Notes under the pieces: generated by a model
What the model was told of the DNA's origin: nothing
Database searches by the model: none
What the model saw: the letters and a program-made list of their open reading frames with translations, nothing else
Position numbers and translations under genes: made by a program
Origin: Streptomyces luomodiensis
GTDB lineage: Bacteria; Actinomycetota; Actinomycetes; Streptomycetales; Streptomycetaceae
Length of the DNA stretch: 64,000 bases
Assembly (NCBI RefSeq): GCF_031679605.1
Contig: NZ_CP117522.1
Location: 8,680,001 to 8,744,000 of the forward strand
Direction: 5' to 3'
In this document: in pieces, positions 53,101 to 64,000 of the stretch
How the letters are laid out: each line of letters begins with the position of its first letter
How positions within the stretch are numbered: the stretch's first letter is position 1

Positions 53101-56100
53101 GTCCGTCGAGGTACCAGTGCTGGATCGGGGTCAGCGGCGCCGGGCCGGCCACGGCCCCGGACGGGGCCGGGTGGGGCTGGTGGCGGGCGCCCACGCGCAC
53201 CGCGAGTTCCGCGACGGTCTGGTGGCGGAAGACGTCCTTGGAGGTGAGCGCGAGCCCGGCCGCGCGGGCCCGGGAGACGATCTGGATGCTGAGGATCGAA
53301 TCCCCGCCCAGGGCGAAGAAGTTGTCCTCCACGCCCACCTGGGGGACACCCAGCACCTCGGCCCACACCCGCGCGAGCACCGTCTCGGCCTCGGTGCGCG
53401 GCGCCACGTACGGCGAGCCCCGTTCCGGCCGGTCACCGGGTGCGGGCAGGGCCCGCCGGTCGACCTTGCCGCTGTCGGTGCGGGGCATCCGCTCCAGCGT
53501 CACGAAGGCGGCCGGAACCATGTAGTCGGGCAGGGTGCGCTTGAGATGGGCGCGCAGCTGGACCGGGTCCGGGGCGGCGGCGGTCACCAGGTAGGCCACC
53601 AGCCGCCGGTGGCCGGTGTCCTCGCGGGCCACCACCACCGCGTCCTCGATCGCCGGATGGTCCAGCAGCGCGGCCTCGATCTCCCCGGGCTCGATCCGGA
53701 ACCCGCGGATCTTCAGCTGTTCGTCGGCGCGGCCGAGGAACTCCAGCGTCCCGCCCGCCGCCCAGCGCGCCCGGTCGCCGGTGCGGTACATCCGGCTGCC
53801 GGGAGGGCCGTACGGATCGGCGACGAAGTGCGCCGCGGTGAGCCCTGGGCGGCGCAGATAGCCACGGGCCACCTGGGCCCCGGCCAGATGGAGTTCACCG
53901 GGGACGCCGGGCGGCACCGGCCGCAGCGCGCCGTCCAGGACGTACGCCCGCAGATTGCGGCCGGGCCGCCCGATGAGCGGGCGGTCGCCCAGGTCGGCCA
54001 GCGCGCCGTACACCGCGTCCACGGTGCACTCGGTGGGCCCGTAGAAGTTGTACGCCGCCACATCCGGCACCGCGCGCAGCCGACGCCACAGCGCCGGCCC
54101 GATGGCCTCCCCGCCCACCATGACGATCCGCGGCCGGTGGCGGCCTTCGGCGAACAGCCCGGCCACCGTCAGCTCGTGCAGATACGACGGGGTGAGATCG
54201 AGGAAGTCCAGGCCACGGGCGTCGATCAGCGCCACCAGGGCGGGCGGGTCCAGCCGTACCGCGTCGTCGACCAGATGCACCTCCTGGCCCGAGGCTAAGA
54301 ACACCGCGCCCTCCCAGGAGGTGTCGAAGGAGAACGCGGCGGTCAGCGCGGCGCGCAGCGGACGGCCCGCCTCGGCCTGGTGCGGTGCGATGAGCCCGGC
54401 CCGGTGGTCCAGGCACAGGTTGACCAGCTGGCGGTGTTCGACGGCGACGCCCTTGGGGCGGCCGGTGGACCCCGAGGTGTAGACGAGGTACGCGCAGTGC
54501 CCGGGGAGCAGCGGGGAGAGCCGGTCCGCATCGGTGGGATCGGTGTCCGGCAGCGCGTCCAGGGGCGTGTCCCGCAGGGCCTTCGGGGTGAGGACGACCT
54601 CCGGCGCCGCGTCCTGGAGCAGGAACCAGGCCCGGTCGGCGGGCAGCGCGGGGTCGAGGTACAGCTGCGCACCGCCCGCCTTGAGGACCGCGAGCTGGGC
54701 CACCATCAGCTCGGCGGTACGCGGCAGGCTGACCGCGACCACCTTCTCCGGGCCCACGCCGAGGGCGATCAGATGGTGGGCCAGCCGGTTGGCGCGGGCG
54801 TTCAGCCCCGCGTAGTCGTAGGCGGCGTCACCGGCCACCAGCGCCGTGGCGCCCGGGGTGCGGGCGGCCTGCTCCTCGAAGAGCCCGGGGAAGGTGGTGT
54901 CCGCCACCGTGAGCCCGGTGGCGTTCCACTCCGCCAGCACCGTCCGCCGCTCCTCGGCGGTCATCAGCGGCAGTTCGCCCACCCGGCGGCCGGGGTCCTC
55001 GGCCACCGCCTCCAGCAGCAGCCGCAGCCGGCGGACCATCCGCTCCACGGTCGCCGCGTCGAACAGATCGGTGTTGTACTCCACGAAGCCGGTCACGGCA
55101 CCGAGGTGGGCCACGAAGTCGAAGCCCAGGTCGAAACCGGCGGTCCGGCCGGGGACCCGGACGGCCTCCACGGCCAGACCGGGCAGGTCGGGCACCTCGC
55201 CGCCCAGGTTGTGCAGCGCCACCATCACCTGGAAGAGCGGGGTGCGGCTGGTGTCCCGCTCCGGCTGGAGCGCGTCCACGACCCGCTCGAACGGCACGTC
55301 CTGGTGGGCGAAGGCGTCCAGCACGGTGCCCCGCACCCGGGCCAGCAGCTGCGCGAACGGCTCGTCGGCGGCCACCCGGGTCCGCAGCACCAGCGTGTTC
55401 ACGAACATCCCGACCAGGTGCTCCAGTTCGGGGCGCTCCCGTCCGGAGGTCACGGTGCCCACCGCGATGTCCTCCTGCCCCGACCAGCGGGCCAGCAGCA
55501 CCTGGCAGGTGGCGAGGAGCGTCATGAACAAGGTGGCGTCACCGCGCCGCCCGGTCGCGCGCAGCCGCTCCACCAGCCCGGCGGGCAGGGTGAACTCCAG
55601 CAGCGCCCCATTTTTGGTTTGCACGGCCGGCCTCGGGCGGTCGGTCGGCAGCTCCAGCGGCGCCAGCTCCGCCAGCCGCGCCCGCCAGTGCTCCAGCTGC
55701 GGCTCCACCAGCGCCGCGCCGCCGCGCGGATCGCGCTGCCACGCCGCGAAGTCGGCGTAGCCCAGGGGCAGCGGGGGGAGCGCGGGCCGCCGGCCGGTGG
55801 CCGCCGCGCCGTACAGCTCGCTCAGATCGGTGCCGATGACGGCCGTGGACCAGCCGTCCGTGACGATGTGGTGCATCGTCAGGGTCAGCACGTGTTCCGC
55901 GTCGTCCAGCCGGATCAGGGACGCCCGCAGCAGCGGCCCGGTGCGCAGGTCGAACGGTGTGGCGCCGTCCCGCTCCAGCAGCCGGGCCAGCTCCCCCTCG
56001 CGCTCCGCCGGGGGCGCGGCGGTGAGGTCGTGCAGGGGCAGCGCCACCGGGTACGGGTCGTGCACCCGCTGCACCCCGTGGCCGTCCACCTCGGCGAAGG

Positions 56101-59100
56101 TGGTGCGCAGCGACTCGTGCCGGGCCACCAGACCGTCCAGGGCGGTGCGCAGGGCGGTGGTGTCGAGGCGGCCGCGCAGCCGCAGCGCGAAGGGTGTCAC
56201 ATACTCCGTGCCGCCGTCGTCGAAGGAGTCCAGGAACCACAGGCGCGCCTGCGCGAAGGACAGCGGCAGGTCCCCCTCCCGTGGCACGGCCGGGATGGGG
56301 TCCGAGGCCCCGCCGCCCGGTGCCGCGGTCAGCGCGGCGGCGAGGTCGGCGACGGTGGTGTGGGTGAACAGCGCCCGCGGGGAGACATCCGTGCCGAAGG
56401 CCGTCCGCAGCCGGGAGGCCACCCGGATGGCCAGGATGGAGTCGCCGCCCAGCGCGAAGAAGTCGTCCGTCGCCCCGGCCTCCTCGATCGGGAGGACCTC
56501 GGCCCACGCCCGCGCCACCGTCACCTCGGCCTCGGTGCGCGGGGCGATCCGCTCGGCGCTCGCCGCGAAGCCGTCCGGGCCGGGCGCGGGCAGCGCCGCC
56601 CGGTCCAGCTTGCCGTTGGCGGTCAGCGGCAGCGCGTCCAGCGGCACGAACGCCGCCGGGACCAGCTGCGCGGGCAGCGACCGCTTGAGGAACTCCCGCA
56701 GCGCGGCGGCGGACGGTGGCGCGGCCGGACCGGCGGCCACCACATAGGCCACCAGCCGCCGCACCCCGGGCTGGTCCTCCCGCGCGGTCACCACCGCGTC
56801 GCCGACCTCCGGATGGGCGGCCAGCGCGGCCTCGACCTCCCCGGGCTCGATCCGGAAACCGCGGATCTTCACCTGGTCGTCGGCGCGGCCCAGATACTCC
56901 AGCTGTCCGTCCGCGCTCCACCGGGCCCGGTCCCCGGTGCGGTACATCCGGCTCCCGGCGGGTCCGTACGGATCGGCCACGAAGCGGGCGGCGGTCAGCC
57001 CCGGGCGGCGCAGATAGCCGCGGGCGAGCCCCGCCCCCGCCACGTACAGTTCGCCGACCGCCCCCGGGGGCAGCGGCTGAAGACCCTCGTCCAGCACGTA
57101 CACCCGCAGATCGGGGATGCCGGTGCCGATGGCGCTCCCGGTGGCCGCCGGTGCGGCCGCGGCGGCGCGGTCGAGCGGGGTGTAGGTGACATGCACGGTG
57201 GTCTCGGTGATCCCGTACATGTTGACCAGCACCGGCGCGGTGTCCGGATGCCGCGCGTACCACTCCGCCAGCCGCCGCACATCGAGCGCCTCACCGCCGA
57301 AGACGACCCGGCGCAGGGCGAGCCGCGCCCCGGGGTGCTCGGCGTCGGCGCGCATCAGCCCCTGGAAGGCGGACGGCGTCTGGCTGAGCACCGTCACCCG
57401 TTCGTCCGCCAGCAGCCGCCGGAACTCCTCCGGGGAGCGGGAGACCGCGTACGGGACGACCACCAGCCGGCCGCCGTGCAGCAGCGCCCCCCAGATCTCC
57501 CAGACGGAGAAGTCGAAGGCGTAACTGTGGAACAGCGTCCACACATCGCTCGTGTCGAAGGAGAACCACGCGCGGGTCCGGTCGAACAGCCGCACCACAT
57601 TGGCGTGCGGGATCACCACCCCCTTGGGCACCCCCGTGGACCCGGAGGTGTAGATGGCGTAGGCGGGGCTGTCCGGCAGCGGCCCGGCACCGGCCGGGAC
57701 GGCGGCGGGCCGGCCCGCCAGGTCGGCGATCAGCGCCGGGTCGTCCAGGCACAGCCGGGCCACGGCGGTGTGCCCGCCCCCGTCCCCGCCGAGCCGCGCC
57801 GCGAGGGCGGCGGTGGTCACCAGGGCGACCGGTTCGGCGTCGGCGAGCATCCGCGCGATCCGGCCGGACGGCTGGTCCGGGTCGAGGGGCAGATAGGCCG
57901 CGCCCGTCTTCAGCACCGCCACGATCGCCACGATCATCTCCGGCGAACGGGGCAGGGCCAGCGCCACATACCGCTCCCGCCCGGCGCCCTCGGCCAGCAG
58001 CCGGTGCGCCAGCCGGCCCGCCCGCGCGTCCAGTTCGGCGTACGACAGCGACTTACCGGCGCAGGTGACGGCGGTGGCGTCGGGGGTGCGCCCGGCCTGC
58101 TCCTCGAACAGGTCCACCAGGGTCCGCTCCGGCGCCCGCGGGGCCGTGCCGCCGGCCCACTCCTCCAGGGTGCGCCGGCGCTCCTCGGCGGTGGCCCACG
58201 GCAGCGCCCGCAGCGGCCGGCCGGGGTCGGCCGCGATCGCGGTGAGCAGCAGACACAGCCGGTCGGCGAGCGCCCGCGCGGTGCGGGCGTCGAACAGCCC
58301 CGGGTCATAGCCGAGGTCGAAGCCCAGCCGGTCGGAGAGATGGGCCCGCAGACTCAAGCCGAAGTTGGTCGCGTCGATGGACCGCACCTCGATGATCCGC
58401 AGACCCGCCTCGCGCGCCGAGGAGTCGTCAAAGGGGTAGTTCTCGAAGGCCACCATGGAATCGAAGAGCGGGGTTCCGGCCGGTACCTCGCTCCAGGCCG
58501 ACACCTGTGCCAGCGAGACCGATTCGTGGCGCCGGGACGCGGACTGCGCCAGCTGGAGGTCCCGCAGCCAGTCACCGGTGTTCCGGTCGGCGTCCACCCG
58601 CACCCGGGTCGGCAGGGTGTTGATGAACATCCCCACCATCGACTCCACCCCGGCCAGTTCGGCCGGGCGGCCCGAGACCGTGGTGCCGAAGACCACGTCC
58701 CGCTCACCGCTGTACCGGGACAGCAGCAGCGCCCAGGCGCCCTGCACGACCGTGTTGACGGTCAGCCCGCCGCTCCGCGCGGTGCGGCGCAGCTCCTTTG
58801 ACACCTCGGCGGTGAGCGCCACCGCCACCGTCGCGGAGGACCGGGACCGGTGGGACTCCACGGCCGCGCGGTCGCGGGGGAGCGGGGTCGGCGCGGTGAA
58901 GCCCGCGAGCACGGTCCGCCAGTGGCGCTCCGCCTCCTGTCCGTCCTGCCCGTCCAGCCAGTGCAGATAGTCGCGGAACGGCCGGCGGGCGGCGAGCGCC
59001 GGCCGACCGCCCCGGGCGGCCGCGGTGTACCGCTCGCACACCTCGGTGAACACCTGCGCCAGGCTCCAGCCGTCCAGGATTAGATGGTGCGAGGTCCAGA

Positions 59101-62100
59101 CCAGCGCCACACGGGTGTCGGTCAGCCGGGCGACGGCCAGCCGCATCAGCGGCGGTGCGGCCAGATCGATGCCCCGGGCCAGATCCTCGGTCCGGAACCG
59201 CTCCAGCTCGGCCTCGCGCCGCTCCCCGGACAGCCCGCGCCAGTCCAGCCGGGTCACGGGCACCTCGGCCCGGCGGCGGACCACCAGCAGCGGCCGCTCG
59301 ACGTCCTCCCAGACGACGCCGCCGCGGAGCACCGGTGTCCGGTCCACCGTCTCCTGCCAGGCCCGCGCGAACCCCTCCGGGTCGCCCACCCCTTCCAGGA
59401 TCAGCGTGGCCTGGTCCAGGTAGACGTCCTCCCCGCCGCCGACCAGCCGGTGGAAGAGCATGCCCTCCTGAAGCGGCGTCAGCGGATGGACGTCCTCGGT
59501 CTCCCGCCCGTCGCCCACCAGCCGGTCGACGGTGGCCTGGTCCAGCCGGGCCAGGGGGAAGTCGGAAGGGGTCCGGCCGCCCGCGTCCGGTCCGTCGCAG
59601 TGCGCCACGATCTCCCGCAGCGCCGTGAGCATGCCGTCCGCGAGCCGCCGCACCGTGGCCGCCTCGTGCACCCGGTCGGAGAACAGCCAGGTCAGCTCCA
59701 GCTCACCGTCGGCCACCACGGCGGATACATCGAGCTGATGCGCCGAGGGCTGGTCGGCGGCCAGATCCCGCCCCAGCGCCTGGCCGGTGAGCGTGAACCC
59801 GCCGTCGCCCCCGCCCGAGTCCCACTGGCCGTGGTAGTTGAAGCAGATGCCCGGCAGCGGTGCGGCGGCGAGCGCCCGCGCGGGGGAGTCCGGGGCGCTC
59901 AGATACGCCAGCGCCTCATGGCTCAGCCCCCGGTGCGGCACGGCGCGCAGCTGCTCCTTGACCGACTTCAGCACCGCGCCCCAGCCGCCGCCGGGCACGG
60001 TCAGCGCCACCGGATACTGCGTGGTGAACCAGCCCACGGTCCGGGACAGGTCGACGGCCTCCGCCAGGTCCTCCCGGCCGTGGCCCTCCATGGCCACCAG
60101 CACCCGGTCCTCGCCCGTCCAGCCGGCGAGCACCCGCCCCAGCGCGCTGAGGAGCACATCGTTGATCTGCGTGCGGTAGACCCCGGGCACCCGGCGCAAC
60201 AGCCCGTCGGTGGCCGCGCGGTCGAGCGTGACGCGCACGGTGCGGGTGGACCCGGCCGTGGCCGTGCCCGGCCGGTCCACCGGAAGGGCCGCGCCGCCCG
60301 TCCGCCACAGGTCCTCCCAGTACGCCAGATCGCCGTCCAGCCGGCCCTCCCGCACCTGGCCGGCCAGCCGGGTGGCCCAGGTGGTGAAGGGGGTGGGGAC
60401 GGGCTCCAGCCGCACCGGCTCCCCGGCGGCGGCCTGCCGGTAGGCGCGCTCCAGATCGCCGAGCAGAATGCGCCACGAGACGCTGTCCACGGCCAGGTGG
60501 TGGGCGGTCAGGAACAGCCGCGGCCGGGCCCCCGCCCCGCGCCTGAGCAGCGCACCCCGCAGCAACACCCCGGCGGCCAGGTCGAGTTCGGCGCGGGCGG
60601 CCTCCGCCGCCGCCTCGGCCGCGGCTGCCTCCTCGGCGCCGCTGAGCTGGGACAGGTCGTGGCGGCGCAGCGGCGGCCCGCCCGCCGCGCCGTCCGCCAG
60701 CTGCCGCCACCCGCCGTCGTCGCCGCGCACGAACCGGGTGCGCAGGGCCGGGTGATGCGCGACCACGGCGCCCAGCGCGGTCCGAAGCGCGCCCTCGTCC
60801 AGGTCGCGGGGCAGATCGAGGACCATCGACATGGTGAAGTGGCGCAGCGGGCCATGGGTGGCGAAGAACCAGTGCTGGATCGGGGTGAGCGGCGCCGGAC
60901 CCGCCACCTCCGCCCGCTCCCCGGCATCCGCCTCGGCGGCGCCGGGCGCGGTGCGCGGTGCCACGGCGGCGGCCAGCTCGGCGACGGTCTGGTGCAGGAA
61001 GACGTCCCGCGAGGTGAGCGCGTATCCGGCCTGGCGGGCGCGGGAGACGAGCTGGATGCTGAGGATCGAATCGCCGCCCAGCTCGAAGAAGTTGTCGCTC
61101 ACCCCCACCGTCCCGGCGCCCAGCACCTCGGCCCAGATCCGCGCGAGCTCCCGCTCCGCCTCGGTGCGCGGAGCCACCTCCGCCCGCTCCGGCCGGTCCG
61201 CCTCCGGTCGCGGGGCGGGCAGCGCCCGGCGGTCCAGCTTGCCGCTGGGGCTGAGCGGCATGGCGTCGAGGGCGACGAACGCACCGGGGACCATATGGCC
61301 GGGCAGGGTGCGCCCGAGGGCCGTGCGCAGCTCACCGGAGGTGGGCGGGGCACCGGCCGGTGCGGGGACGTAGTAGGCGGCCAGCCGCGCGTGACCGCGG
61401 TCGTCGGTCACGGCGACCACGGCCGCCTCGGCGACGGACGGCAGATCCAGCAGCGCCGCCTCGATCTCGCCCGGTTCGATCCGGTGGCCCCGGATCTTCA
61501 CCTGATCGTCGGCGCGCCCGAGGCAGTCCAGCTCCCCGGCGGCGGTCCAGCGCGCGATGTCCCCGGTGCGGTACATCCGGCTGCCGGCGGGCCCGTACGG
61601 ATCGGCCACGAAGCGGGACGCGGTCAGTCCCGGACGGCCCCGGTACCCCCGGGCCACCTGCGCACCGGACAGATACAGCTCACCCGCCACCCCCACCGGC
61701 ACCGGCTGCAGCCGGGCGTCGAGCACATGGGCGCGCAGATTGCCCAGCGGCCGGCCCACCACCGGGTGCCCGGCGCCGGATATCCGGGCCGCGAGCGCGT
61801 CGATGGTGCACTCGGTCGGGCCGTAGAAGTTGTACGCCGTGGTGCCGGGCGTGTCCGCCAGCTGCCGCCACAGCGAAGGACCGATGGCCTCGCCGCCCAG
61901 CATCAGCACCCGAGGGCGGTGCCGGGGGTGGTCCAGCAGCCCGGCGGGCAGCAGCTGCCGCAGATACGAGGGGGTGAGGTCGAGGAAGTCGATGCGGTGG
62001 GCCGCGACGTACGCCACGAGCGCGGCCGGATCGAGCCGGGTGGTCTCGTCGATGAGGTGCAGCTCATGGCCGTCGGCCAGCAGCAGCAGCCCCTCCAGCG

Positions 62101-64000
62101 AGGTGTCGAAGGAGAACGACGCGGTCAGCGCCGCGCGCAGCGGACCGCCGCCCGCCTCGGCCACGAACCCCCGGCCATGGCTGACCAGCAGATTGACCAG
62201 CGACCGGTGCTCCACGACCACCCCTTTGGGGCGGCCGGTCGAGCCGGAGGTGTACAGGACGTAGGCGGCGCTGCCGGGGTGCAGGGCGGCGGTCCGGTCC
62301 GCGTCCGTGGGATCGGCGGTCGGCAGGGTGTCCGGGACGGCGCGCAGCGCCGCCTCGTCGAGCACCAGCGCGGGCCGGGCGTCGGCGAGGAGGAACGCGA
62401 CCCGCTCGGCGGGCAGTTCCGGATCGATGGGCAGATAGACCCCGCCCGCCTTGAGCACACCCAGGATCGCCACGATCATGCCGGCGGTCCGGGGCAGCTT
62501 CACCCCGACGACGCGCTCCGGTCCGACGCCCTGGGCGATCAGATGGTGCGCCAGCCGGTTGGCGGCCGCGTTGAGCCCGGCGGCGTCGTACACCTCGTCC
62601 CCGGCGACCAGCGCCGTCGCCCCCGGGACGCGGGCCGCCAGCGCCTCGAACGCCGCCGGGAACGTGGCCGGCGCCACCGCGAGGGCGGGGCCACGTCCCA
62701 GCGCCGCCATCCGCCGCCGCTCCCCGTCCGTGAGCAGGGGCAGCTCGCACACCGGCCGGTCCGGTTCGGCGGCCACCGCGTCGAGCAGTACCAGCAGATG
62801 TCCCGCCATCCGCTCGGCGGTCGCCGGGTCGAACAGGTCGGTGCTGTACTCCAGCAGCCCCCGCAGCTCCGCCCCGTCCGCCGCTTCTTCGATGAATTCG
62901 ACGCTGAGGTCGAAGGTGGCGGACCGCCGGGGCACATCGACGCTCGCGGCGGTCAGTCCGGCCGGCCGGGGCGCGCTCCTGGGGGCGCTGTGCAGCAGCA
63001 CCATCACGTCGAACAGCGGGTTGCGGCCCGCGTCCCGGCGCGCCCCCACCGCCTCCACCAACCGCTGGTACGGCGTCTCGTCGTGGGCGAAGGCGTCCAG
63101 CACCGTGGCCCCGGCGCCGGCCAGCAGCTCCCGGTAGGAGCGGGCGGTGTCCACCGCGGAGCGCAGCACCACCGTGTTGACGAAGAAGCCGACGGCCCGC
63201 TCCAGCTCGGTACGGCCACGGCCGGAGGTGACGGTGCCGATGGCGATGTCGTCCTGTCCCGACCAGCGGGCGAACAGCCCCTGGCAGGCCGCGACCAGCG
63301 CGGTGAACAGCGTGGTGTGCTCCTGCGCGGCGAGCGCGCGCAGCCGGGCCGCGGTGGCGCGGCCCACGGTGAACTCGTGCACCGCCCCCGCCGAGGTGCG
63401 CACCGGGGGGCGGGGCCGGTCGGTGGGCAGCTCCAGCGGGACGACGCCGTCCAGCCGCTCCTTCCAGTGGTCGAGCGCCCGGTCCGACGCGGCTGACGCG
63501 AGCCGCTCCCGCTGCCACACCGCGAAGTCCGGGTACTGCACCGGCACCGGTGGCAGCGGGTCCGCGCCCGGCTCCGCGCCGTACAGCGCGCACAGCTCGT
63601 CCTGGAGCACCCCCATCGACCAGCCGTCGGTGACGATGTGATGGGCCGTGACCAGCAGGACGTGCTCCTCCTCGGCGAGGCGGACCAGCAGCGCCCGCAG
63701 CGGTGGCCCGGTCCGCAGGGGGAAGGGCCGGGCGTACTCGGCCGACAGCAGCTCGTCCAGCGCCCCGGGCCCGTGCTCCGGGCCGGTGAGGTCCGCCACC
63801 GGCAGCGGGACGGGCCCGGCCGGGTGGACCACCTGCACGGGCCGGCCGTCGGTGTCGTCGAACGTGGTCCGCAGCGCCTCATGGCGCGCCACCAGGGCAT
63901 CCAGCGCCCGGGAGAGCGCCACCGGGTCCAGGGCGCCGGTAAGCCGCAGCGCCAGCGCGCTGTTGTACCCCGCATCCCGCGGCTGGAGGGTGTGCAGGAA
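44159..64000 (-). CDS. Non-ribosomal peptide synthetase, five modules visible, 5' end outside window
   Basis: The frame is open from 64000 to TGA 44159 (6613 residues; begins within a C domain). Domains (approximate nt): C1 64000-62735, A1 62700-61200, T1, E1 60900-59515; C2 59500-58200, A2 58130-56570, T2; C3 56280-54960, A3 54900-53420, T3, E3 53145-51740; C4 51725-50430, A4 50360-48910, T4; C5 48615-47310, A5 47245-45770, T5, E5 45505-44162. All C and E domains keep HHxxxD; T domains keep GGDS. C2 and C4 start PLTPLQxGMLFH as expected after E domains. Pocket residues I read by eye: A1 DTEDMGFID, A3 DTEDMGFVD (acidic pockets, basic residue), A2 DFWSVGMVH (Thr), A4 DAYWWGGTF (Val), A5 DALLIGSVV (hydrophobic or aromatic, uncertain). 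No thioesterase follows E5. Confidence 0.97.
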   Translation of the reverse strand, partial: FLHTLQPRDAGYNSALALRLTGALDPVALSRALDALVARHEALRTTFDDTDGRPVQVVHPAGPVPLPVADLTGPEHGPGALDELLSAEYARPFPLRTGPPLRALLVRLAEEEHVLLVTAHHIVTDGWSMGVLQDELCALYGAEPGADPLPPVPVQYPDFAVWQRERLASAASDRALDHWKERLDGVVPLELPTDRPRPPVRTSAGAVHEFTVGRATAARLRALAAQEHTTLFTALVAACQGLFARWSGQDDIAIGTVTSGRGRTELERAVGFFVNTVVLRSAVDTARSYRELLAGAGATVLDAFAHDETPYQRLVEAVGARRDAGRNPLFDVMVLLHSAPRSAPRPAGLTAASVDVPRRSATFDLSVEFIEEAADGAELRGLLEYSTDLFDPATAERMAGHLLVLLDAVAAEPDRPVCELPLLTDGERRRMAALGRGPALAVAPATFPAAFEALAARVPGATALVAGDEVYDAAGLNAAANRLAHHLIAQGVGPERVVGVKLPRTAGMIVAILGVLKAGGVYLPIDPELPAERVAFLLADARPALVLDEAALRAVPDTLPTADPTDADRTAALHPGSAAYVLYTSGSTGRPKGVVVEHRSLVNLLVSHGRGFVAEAGGGPLRAALTASFSFDTSLEGLLLLADGHELHLIDETTRLDPAALVAYVAAHRIDFLDLTPSYLRQLLPAGLLDHPRHRPRVLMLGGEAIGPSLWRQLADTPGTTAYNFYGPTECTIDALAARISGAGHPVVGRPLGNLRAHVLDARLQPVPVGVAGELYLSGAQVARGYRGRPGLTASRFVADPYGPAGSRMYRTGDIARWTAAGELDCLGRADDQVKIRGHRIEPGEIEAALLDLPSVAEAAVVAVTDDRGHARLAAYYVPAPAGAPPTSGELRTALGRTLPGHMVPGAFVALDAMPLSPSGKLDRRALPAPRPEADRPERAEVAPRTEAERELARIWAEVLGAGTVGVSDNFFELGGDSILSIQLVSRARQAGYALTSRDVFLHQTVAELAAAVAPRTAPGAAEADAGERAEVAGPAPLTPIQHWFFATHGPLRHFTMSMVLDLPRDLDEGALRTALGAVVAHHPALRTRFVRGDDGGWRQLADGAAGGPPLRRHDLSQLSGAEEAAAAEAAAEAARAELDLAAGVLLRGALLRRGAGARPRLFLTAHHLAVDSVSWRILLGDLERAYRQAAAGEPVRLEPVPTPFTTWATRLAGQVREGRLDGDLAYWEDLWRTGGAALPVDRPGTATAGSTRTVRVTLDRAATDGLLRRVPGVYRTQINDVLLSALGRVLAGWTGEDRVLVAMEGHGREDLAEAVDLSRTVGWFTTQYPVALTVPGGGWGAVLKSVKEQLRAVPHRGLSHEALAYLSAPDSPARALAAAPLPGICFNYHGQWDSGGGDGGFTLTGQALGRDLAADQPSAHQLDVSAVVADGELELTWLFSDRVHEAATVRRLADGMLTALREIVAHCDGPDAGGRTPSDFPLARLDQATVDRLVGDGRETEDVHPLTPLQEGMLFHRLVGGGEDVYLDQATLILEGVGDPEGFARAWQETVDRTPVLRGGVVWEDVERPLLVVRRRAEVPVTRLDWRGLSGERREAELERFRTEDLARGIDLAAPPLMRLAVARLTDTRVALVWTSHHLILDGWSLAQVFTEVCERYTAAARGGRPALAARRPFRDYLHWLDGQDGQEAERHWRTVLAGFTAPTPLPRDRAAVESHRSRSSATVAVALTAEVSKELRRTARSGGLTVNTVVQGAWALLLSRYSGERDVVFGTTVSGRPAELAGVESMVGMFINTLPTRVRVDADRNTGDWLRDLQLAQSASRRHESVSLAQVSAWSEVPAGTPLFDSMVAFENYPFDDSSAREAGLRIIEVRSIDATNFGLSLRAHLSDRLGFDLGYDPGLFDARTARALADRLCLLLTAIAADPGRPLRALPWATAEERRRTLEEWAGGTAPRAPERTLVDLFEEQAGRTPDATAVTCAGKSLSYAELDARAGRLAHRLLAEGAGRERYVALALPRSPEMIVAIVAVLKTGAAYLPLDPDQPSGRIARMLADAEPVALVTTAALAARLGGDGGGHTAVARLCLDDPALIADLAGRPAAVPAGAGPLPDSPAYAIYTSGSTGVPKGVVIPHANVVRLFDRTRAWFSFDTSDVWTLFHSYAFDFSVWEIWGALLHGGRLVVVPYAVSRSPEEFRRLLADERVTVLSQTPSAFQGLMRADAEHPGARLALRRVVFGGEALDVRRLAEWYARHPDTAPVLVNMYGITETTVHVTYTPLDRAAAAAPAATGSAIGTGIPDLRVYVLDEGLQPLPPGAVGELYVAGAGLARGYLRRPGLTAARFVADPYGPAGSRMYRTGDRARWSADGQLEYLGRADDQVKIRGFRIEPGEVEAALAAHPEVGDAVVTAREDQPGVRRLVAYVVAAGPAAPPSAAALREFLKRSLPAQLVPAAFVPLDALPLTANGKLDRAALPAPGPDGFAASAERIAPRTEAEVTVARAWAEVLPIEEAGATDDFFALGGDSILAIRVASRLRTAFGTDVSPRALFTHTTVADLAAALTAAPGGGASDPIPAVPREGDLPLSFAQARLWFLDSFDDGGTEYVTPFALRLRGRLDTTALRTALDGLVARHESLRTTFAEVDGHGVQRVHDPYPVALPLHDLTAAPPAEREGELARLLERDGATPFDLRTGPLLRASLIRLDDAEHVLTLTMHHIVTDGWSTAVIGTDLSELYGAAATGRRPALPPLPLGYADFAAWQRDPRGGAALVEPQLEHWRARLAELAPLELPTDRPRPAVQTKNGALLEFTLPAGLVERLRATGRRGDATLFMTLLATCQVLLARWSGQEDIAVGTVTSGRERPELEHLVGMFVNTLVLRTRVAADEPFAQLLARVRGTVLDAFAHQDVPFERVVDALQPERDTSRTPLFQVMVALHNLGGEVPDLPGLAVEAVRVPGRTAGFDLGFDFVAHLGAVTGFVEYNTDLFDAATVERMVRRLRLLLEAVAEDPGRRVGELPLMTAEERRTVLAEWNATGLTVADTTFPGLFEEQAARTPGATALVAGDAAYDYAGLNARANRLAHHLIALGVGPEKVVAVSLPRTAELMVAQLAVLKAGGAQLYLDPALPADRAWFLLQDAAPEVVLTPKALRDTPLDALPDTDPTDADRLSPLLPGHCAYLVYTSGSTGRPKGVAVEHRQLVNLCLDHRAGLIAPHQAEAGRPLRAALTAAFSFDTSWEGAVFLASGQEVHLVDDAVRLDPPALVALIDARGLDFLDLTPSYLHELTVAGLFAEGRHRPRIVMVGGEAIGPALWRRLRAVPDVAAYNFYGPTECTVDAVYGALADLGDRPLIGRPGRNLRAYVLDGALRPVPPGVPGELHLAGAQVARGYLRRPGLTAAHFVADPYGPPGSRMYRTGDRARWAAGGTLEFLGRADEQLKIRGFRIEPGEIEAALLDHPAIEDAVVVAREDTGHRRLVAYLVTAAAPDPVQLRAHLKRTLPDYMVPAAFVTLERMPRTDSGKVDRRALPAPGDRPERGSPYVAPRTEAETVLARVWAEVLGVPQVGVEDNFFALGGDSILSIQIVSRARAAGLALTSKDVFRHQTVAELAVRVGARHQPHPAPSGAVAGPAPLTPIQHWYLDGRRPGDRHHFTMSHRLQLTGDLDEAALRQAVDALVAQHAALRTRFLAVDGRWYQEVLPAAPAGVLERYELSGLAEAARAAAVAEATVGAQTGLDIGEGAVLRVLLFTFGPKRPPELLITAHHLVVDGVSWRVLLGDLQTAYRSAAAGGAPALPPASTAFTRWAARLADHVRSGGFDGDLAYWRDVARAAPAALPVDREGPNTHGTAATVTTVLGRAETEALLRAVPGVYRTRIDDVLLGALGRTLVRWTGGNTALIGVEGHGREDLFEDLDLSRTVGWFTAEYPLALTVDAEAGWRETLRSVKEQLRAVPHHGIGHGALRHLAPEGSPAGELADGPSPQVVFNYHGQWDVAGDDAGAVPGLYRAALPVTGQDAPPEETRPCLLEVTGAVQDGRLELGWSYPARMYDEATVRRLAEDTLAALREIVAHCAEPGAGGRTPSDFPLARLDQRQVDLIAGDGGAVEDIYPLTPLQAGMLFHGLVDTGGAYLDQIAIRIGGIADPDAFAAAWQRVVDRTPGLRSSVRWEGLAEPVQVVHRRAALPTARLDWRELTPPAREEALRRLLDADRAAGMELTSAPLSRIAVARLPEDEVMLVWTAHHLMLDGWSTGQVFAEVCETYAALVAGLTPRPPARRPFRDFLGWLRGRDQERAERHWAGVLAGFGARTPLPYDRPPREAHRTTSTALTRLELTEAVSDRLRRTARGGGLTVNTVVQGAWALLLARYGGERDVVFGTTVSGRPDGLPGVETMVGMFINTVPTRTVADGGREVVEWLRELQEQQSEARRFDFVALPRIQGLSPLPAGEALFESLVVFENYPFDEASAAGAGIVVREVRAEDSTSFPLCLRAYLGDRLGFDIAYDPALFDAATVERAAAHLRTLLTGIADGAGRCLDELPLLTEAERLRAAAEWNATARPLPQGSPAELFAERVRRAPDAVAVTDGATSLGYAELDDWSGRLAGHLVRAGVRPEDRVALLMDRSVELVVAQLAVVRAGGVYVPVDARAPRDRRRALLDQAGAAVVLTREEVAAARQGGPAAPAVPVHRDQLAYVMFTSGSTGVPKAVGVRQRDVAALALDRAFTGGGHERVAMHSPVAFDAATYEMWVPLLNGGRVVVAPGELDATAVRRLVAEQGVTGLWLTAGLFRLLAQDAPDCFAGLREVWTGGDVVPAAAVRRVLAHCPGLTVVDGYGPTETTTFATSYPMSRADTVPEVVPIGRPLDNMRVHVLDARLRMVPPGVVGELFIAGEGVARGYLGRPGPTAAAFLADPYGPAGERMYRTGDLARRRPDGTVEFLGRADDQVKIRGFRIEPGEVEGVLAGHPDVADVAVVAREDRPGGKRLVAYAVAGAGATVDGARLRAYAAARLPDYMVPSAVVPLDALPLGPTGKLDRAALPAPDPAALGSRRAPYREPREGAERTVAAVWAEVLQVARVGAGDDFFELGGDSILSIRLTSRLREVFGVELSPRLVFTHPTVAALAEALAGADGRGADRPAPITPVDRDAELPLSYPQQRLWFLDSYAPDSAEYITPLALRMRGTLDVAALGAALTALVARHESLRTTFDTVDGRGVQIVHEPGEIRLDPLDLSHLSAPEREAELLALLAYDRARPFDLRRGPLLRTGLIRLGAREHVLSLTLHHIITDGWSTGVLLGDLRELYRAALSGEPAALPPLPVHYADFAHWQRAELTALRAEEQLAYWKRQLADVPPLELPTDRPRPAVRTRYGATVEFTVPAEVVRLLREFGQARGTTLFMTLVAAAQILLARLSGGRDIAVGTVTSGRERAEVERLIGFFVNTLVLRSTVDPRARFDDFLAEVRGTVLDAFAHQAVPFERVVDEVRPARDASRTPLFQAMVVLQNAPGRALDLPGLELTDVELETDTASFDLTFEFAEGEGGVLRGLIGYSTDLFDAPTVARMGTALGALLAGIAVDPRRPVGALPLATPAELRRTLVEWNDTRREVAPATLRELFERQVALSPDATAVRYGKGDLTFAELETAANRLAHRLIGRGVGPERLVALVLPRSVEMLVAQLAVVKAGGAFLPVDPGYPKERVAFMLQDAAPSVVLDDTASVWVEDGPAGPPPGRGLTPDHPAYVIYTSGSTGVPKAVVVTHAGLASFAAAAAAHYGVRAGDRVLQFSSPSFDAAVLELCVSLPAGAALVIGDEGPLLGERLAEVLGGQRITHALIPPAALATLDEAACPKLPDLRTLIVGGDTCSAELVDRWAPGRRLVNSYGPTEATVVSTWSEPLTAGSGAPPIGRPIPNTRVYVLDEALRPVPVGVAGELYVAGAGLARGYLGRPGLTAARFVADPFGPAGGRMYRTGDVVRWTGDGELRFLGRADDQVKVRGFRIELGEVESALRRAPDVREAVVAVRRTAATSEQPLGGKRLVGYVVPAPGGAPTAAALRDHLRRTLPSHMVPSAFATLDSLPLTAHGKVDRRALPDPDPAPASSGAGHVAPRTPMERRIAAVWADVLGLERVGVEDNFFDLGGDSILSIQVVSRARQAGLRLTTKDLFTHQSVAALATVATAERDEGGAEPVTGALPLTPIQRWFFATHTVNPHHFNQSTLLELHREPDEEALEGALAALLVHHDALRTRFTEDGGEWRGHVPEPGADTAVLDRHDLSGLPAREADAAMERVADALHAGFDLGRGPLLKAALFRFGGARRPFLFLTAHHLVIDGVSWRILLDDLDLAYQQGVRGEPVDLGPRTTAFLNWARRLADHVAGGALDHEADHWCAALDAPPLPVDHQVAAPGAATRTVAVALGQRDTEALLRAAPTAYRTRINDVLLAALAPALSRWTGRNRVFVELEGHGREEDVLEGVDLSRTVGWFTTMYPVSFELPDLPDGGPADWRGLVKSVRRRLRTVPGNGFGFGALRAFGPPELRERLSRDGAGPQIVFNYLGQWDARSARAQGGLVHAEHGSFGQDHDPREGGSHLLEVVGAVQDGRLGFTWHYRPDVHDRATVEAVAGDFAAALRAIADDCRGAV

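Noticed and set aside
42616..64000. Siderophore NRPS
   Set aside because: MbtH and an EntS-type pump fit, but no ornithine or lysine N-hydroxylase, siderophore receptor or iron box is visible in the window, so it stays open and is not claimed.

Overview
The window reads as chromosomal DNA of a Streptomyces or close relative. It is GC-rich (about 70% or more), uses many GTG and some TTG starts, has many ATGA/GTGA gene overlaps, and carries TetR-, PucR- and P450-type genes and a giant NRPS typical of that group. No rRNA, tRNA, CRISPR array, transposase or integrase was recognised.

Layout. (1) 38-7985, minus strand: a compact siphovirus-type tail module: zinc-ribbon protein, small HTH regulator, tail terminator, tail tube, two tail-assembly chaperone frames joined by a probable -1 frameshift, coiled-coil protein, a very short tape measure, distal-tail protein and tip proteins. 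No head, portal, terminase, integrase or lysis gene is visible, which suggests a headless tail-like particle. (2) 8089-17948: housekeeping and accessory genes: SDR, secreted amidase-domain protein, P450 with a divergent TetR, secreted subtilisin, lipoprotein, PucR-type regulator and a glutathione-S-transferase-like enzyme. Several intergenic direct and inverted repeats lie here. (3) 18412-24720, plus strand: a four-gene bacteriocin-type export cassette (double-glycine precursor peptide, HlyD-like protein, C39-peptidase ABC exporter, second ABC exporter) with no modification enzyme beside it, followed by a DHA2 drug exporter. (4) 26863-30526: CAP-domain secreted protein, TetR regulator and a HelD/HelR-type RNA polymerase-recycling helicase. 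(5) 30457-37292: a divergent exopolysaccharide locus: synthase-type GT2, UDP-GlcNAc 2-epimerase, a LamG-like membrane-anchored protein, a DUF2334 deacetylase-like protein and a GH113-like lipoprotein. The divergent promoter region holds three 24-bp-spaced iterons. (6) 37368-42470: SRPBCC protein, FAD oxidoreductase, a TetR/P450/ferredoxin unit with a perfect palindromic operator, and a PF04672-type methyltransferase. (7) 42616-64000, minus strand: the 3' end of a giant NRPS gene, an MFS exporter and an MbtH protein, forming one operon.

The visible NRPS part is C-A-T-E / C-A-T / C-A-T-E / C-A-T / C-A-T-E, ending in an epimerase with no thioesterase. It predicts an alternating D-L-D-L-D segment: D-(basic)-L-Thr-D-(basic)-L-Val-D-(hydrophobic/aromatic). 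A stand-alone penicillin-binding-protein-type cyclase outside the window is the likely release factor. The most interesting systems are the headless tail module, the exporter cassette lacking a tailoring enzyme, the ManNAc-type exopolysaccharide locus with iterons, and the TE-less alternating D/L NRPS.
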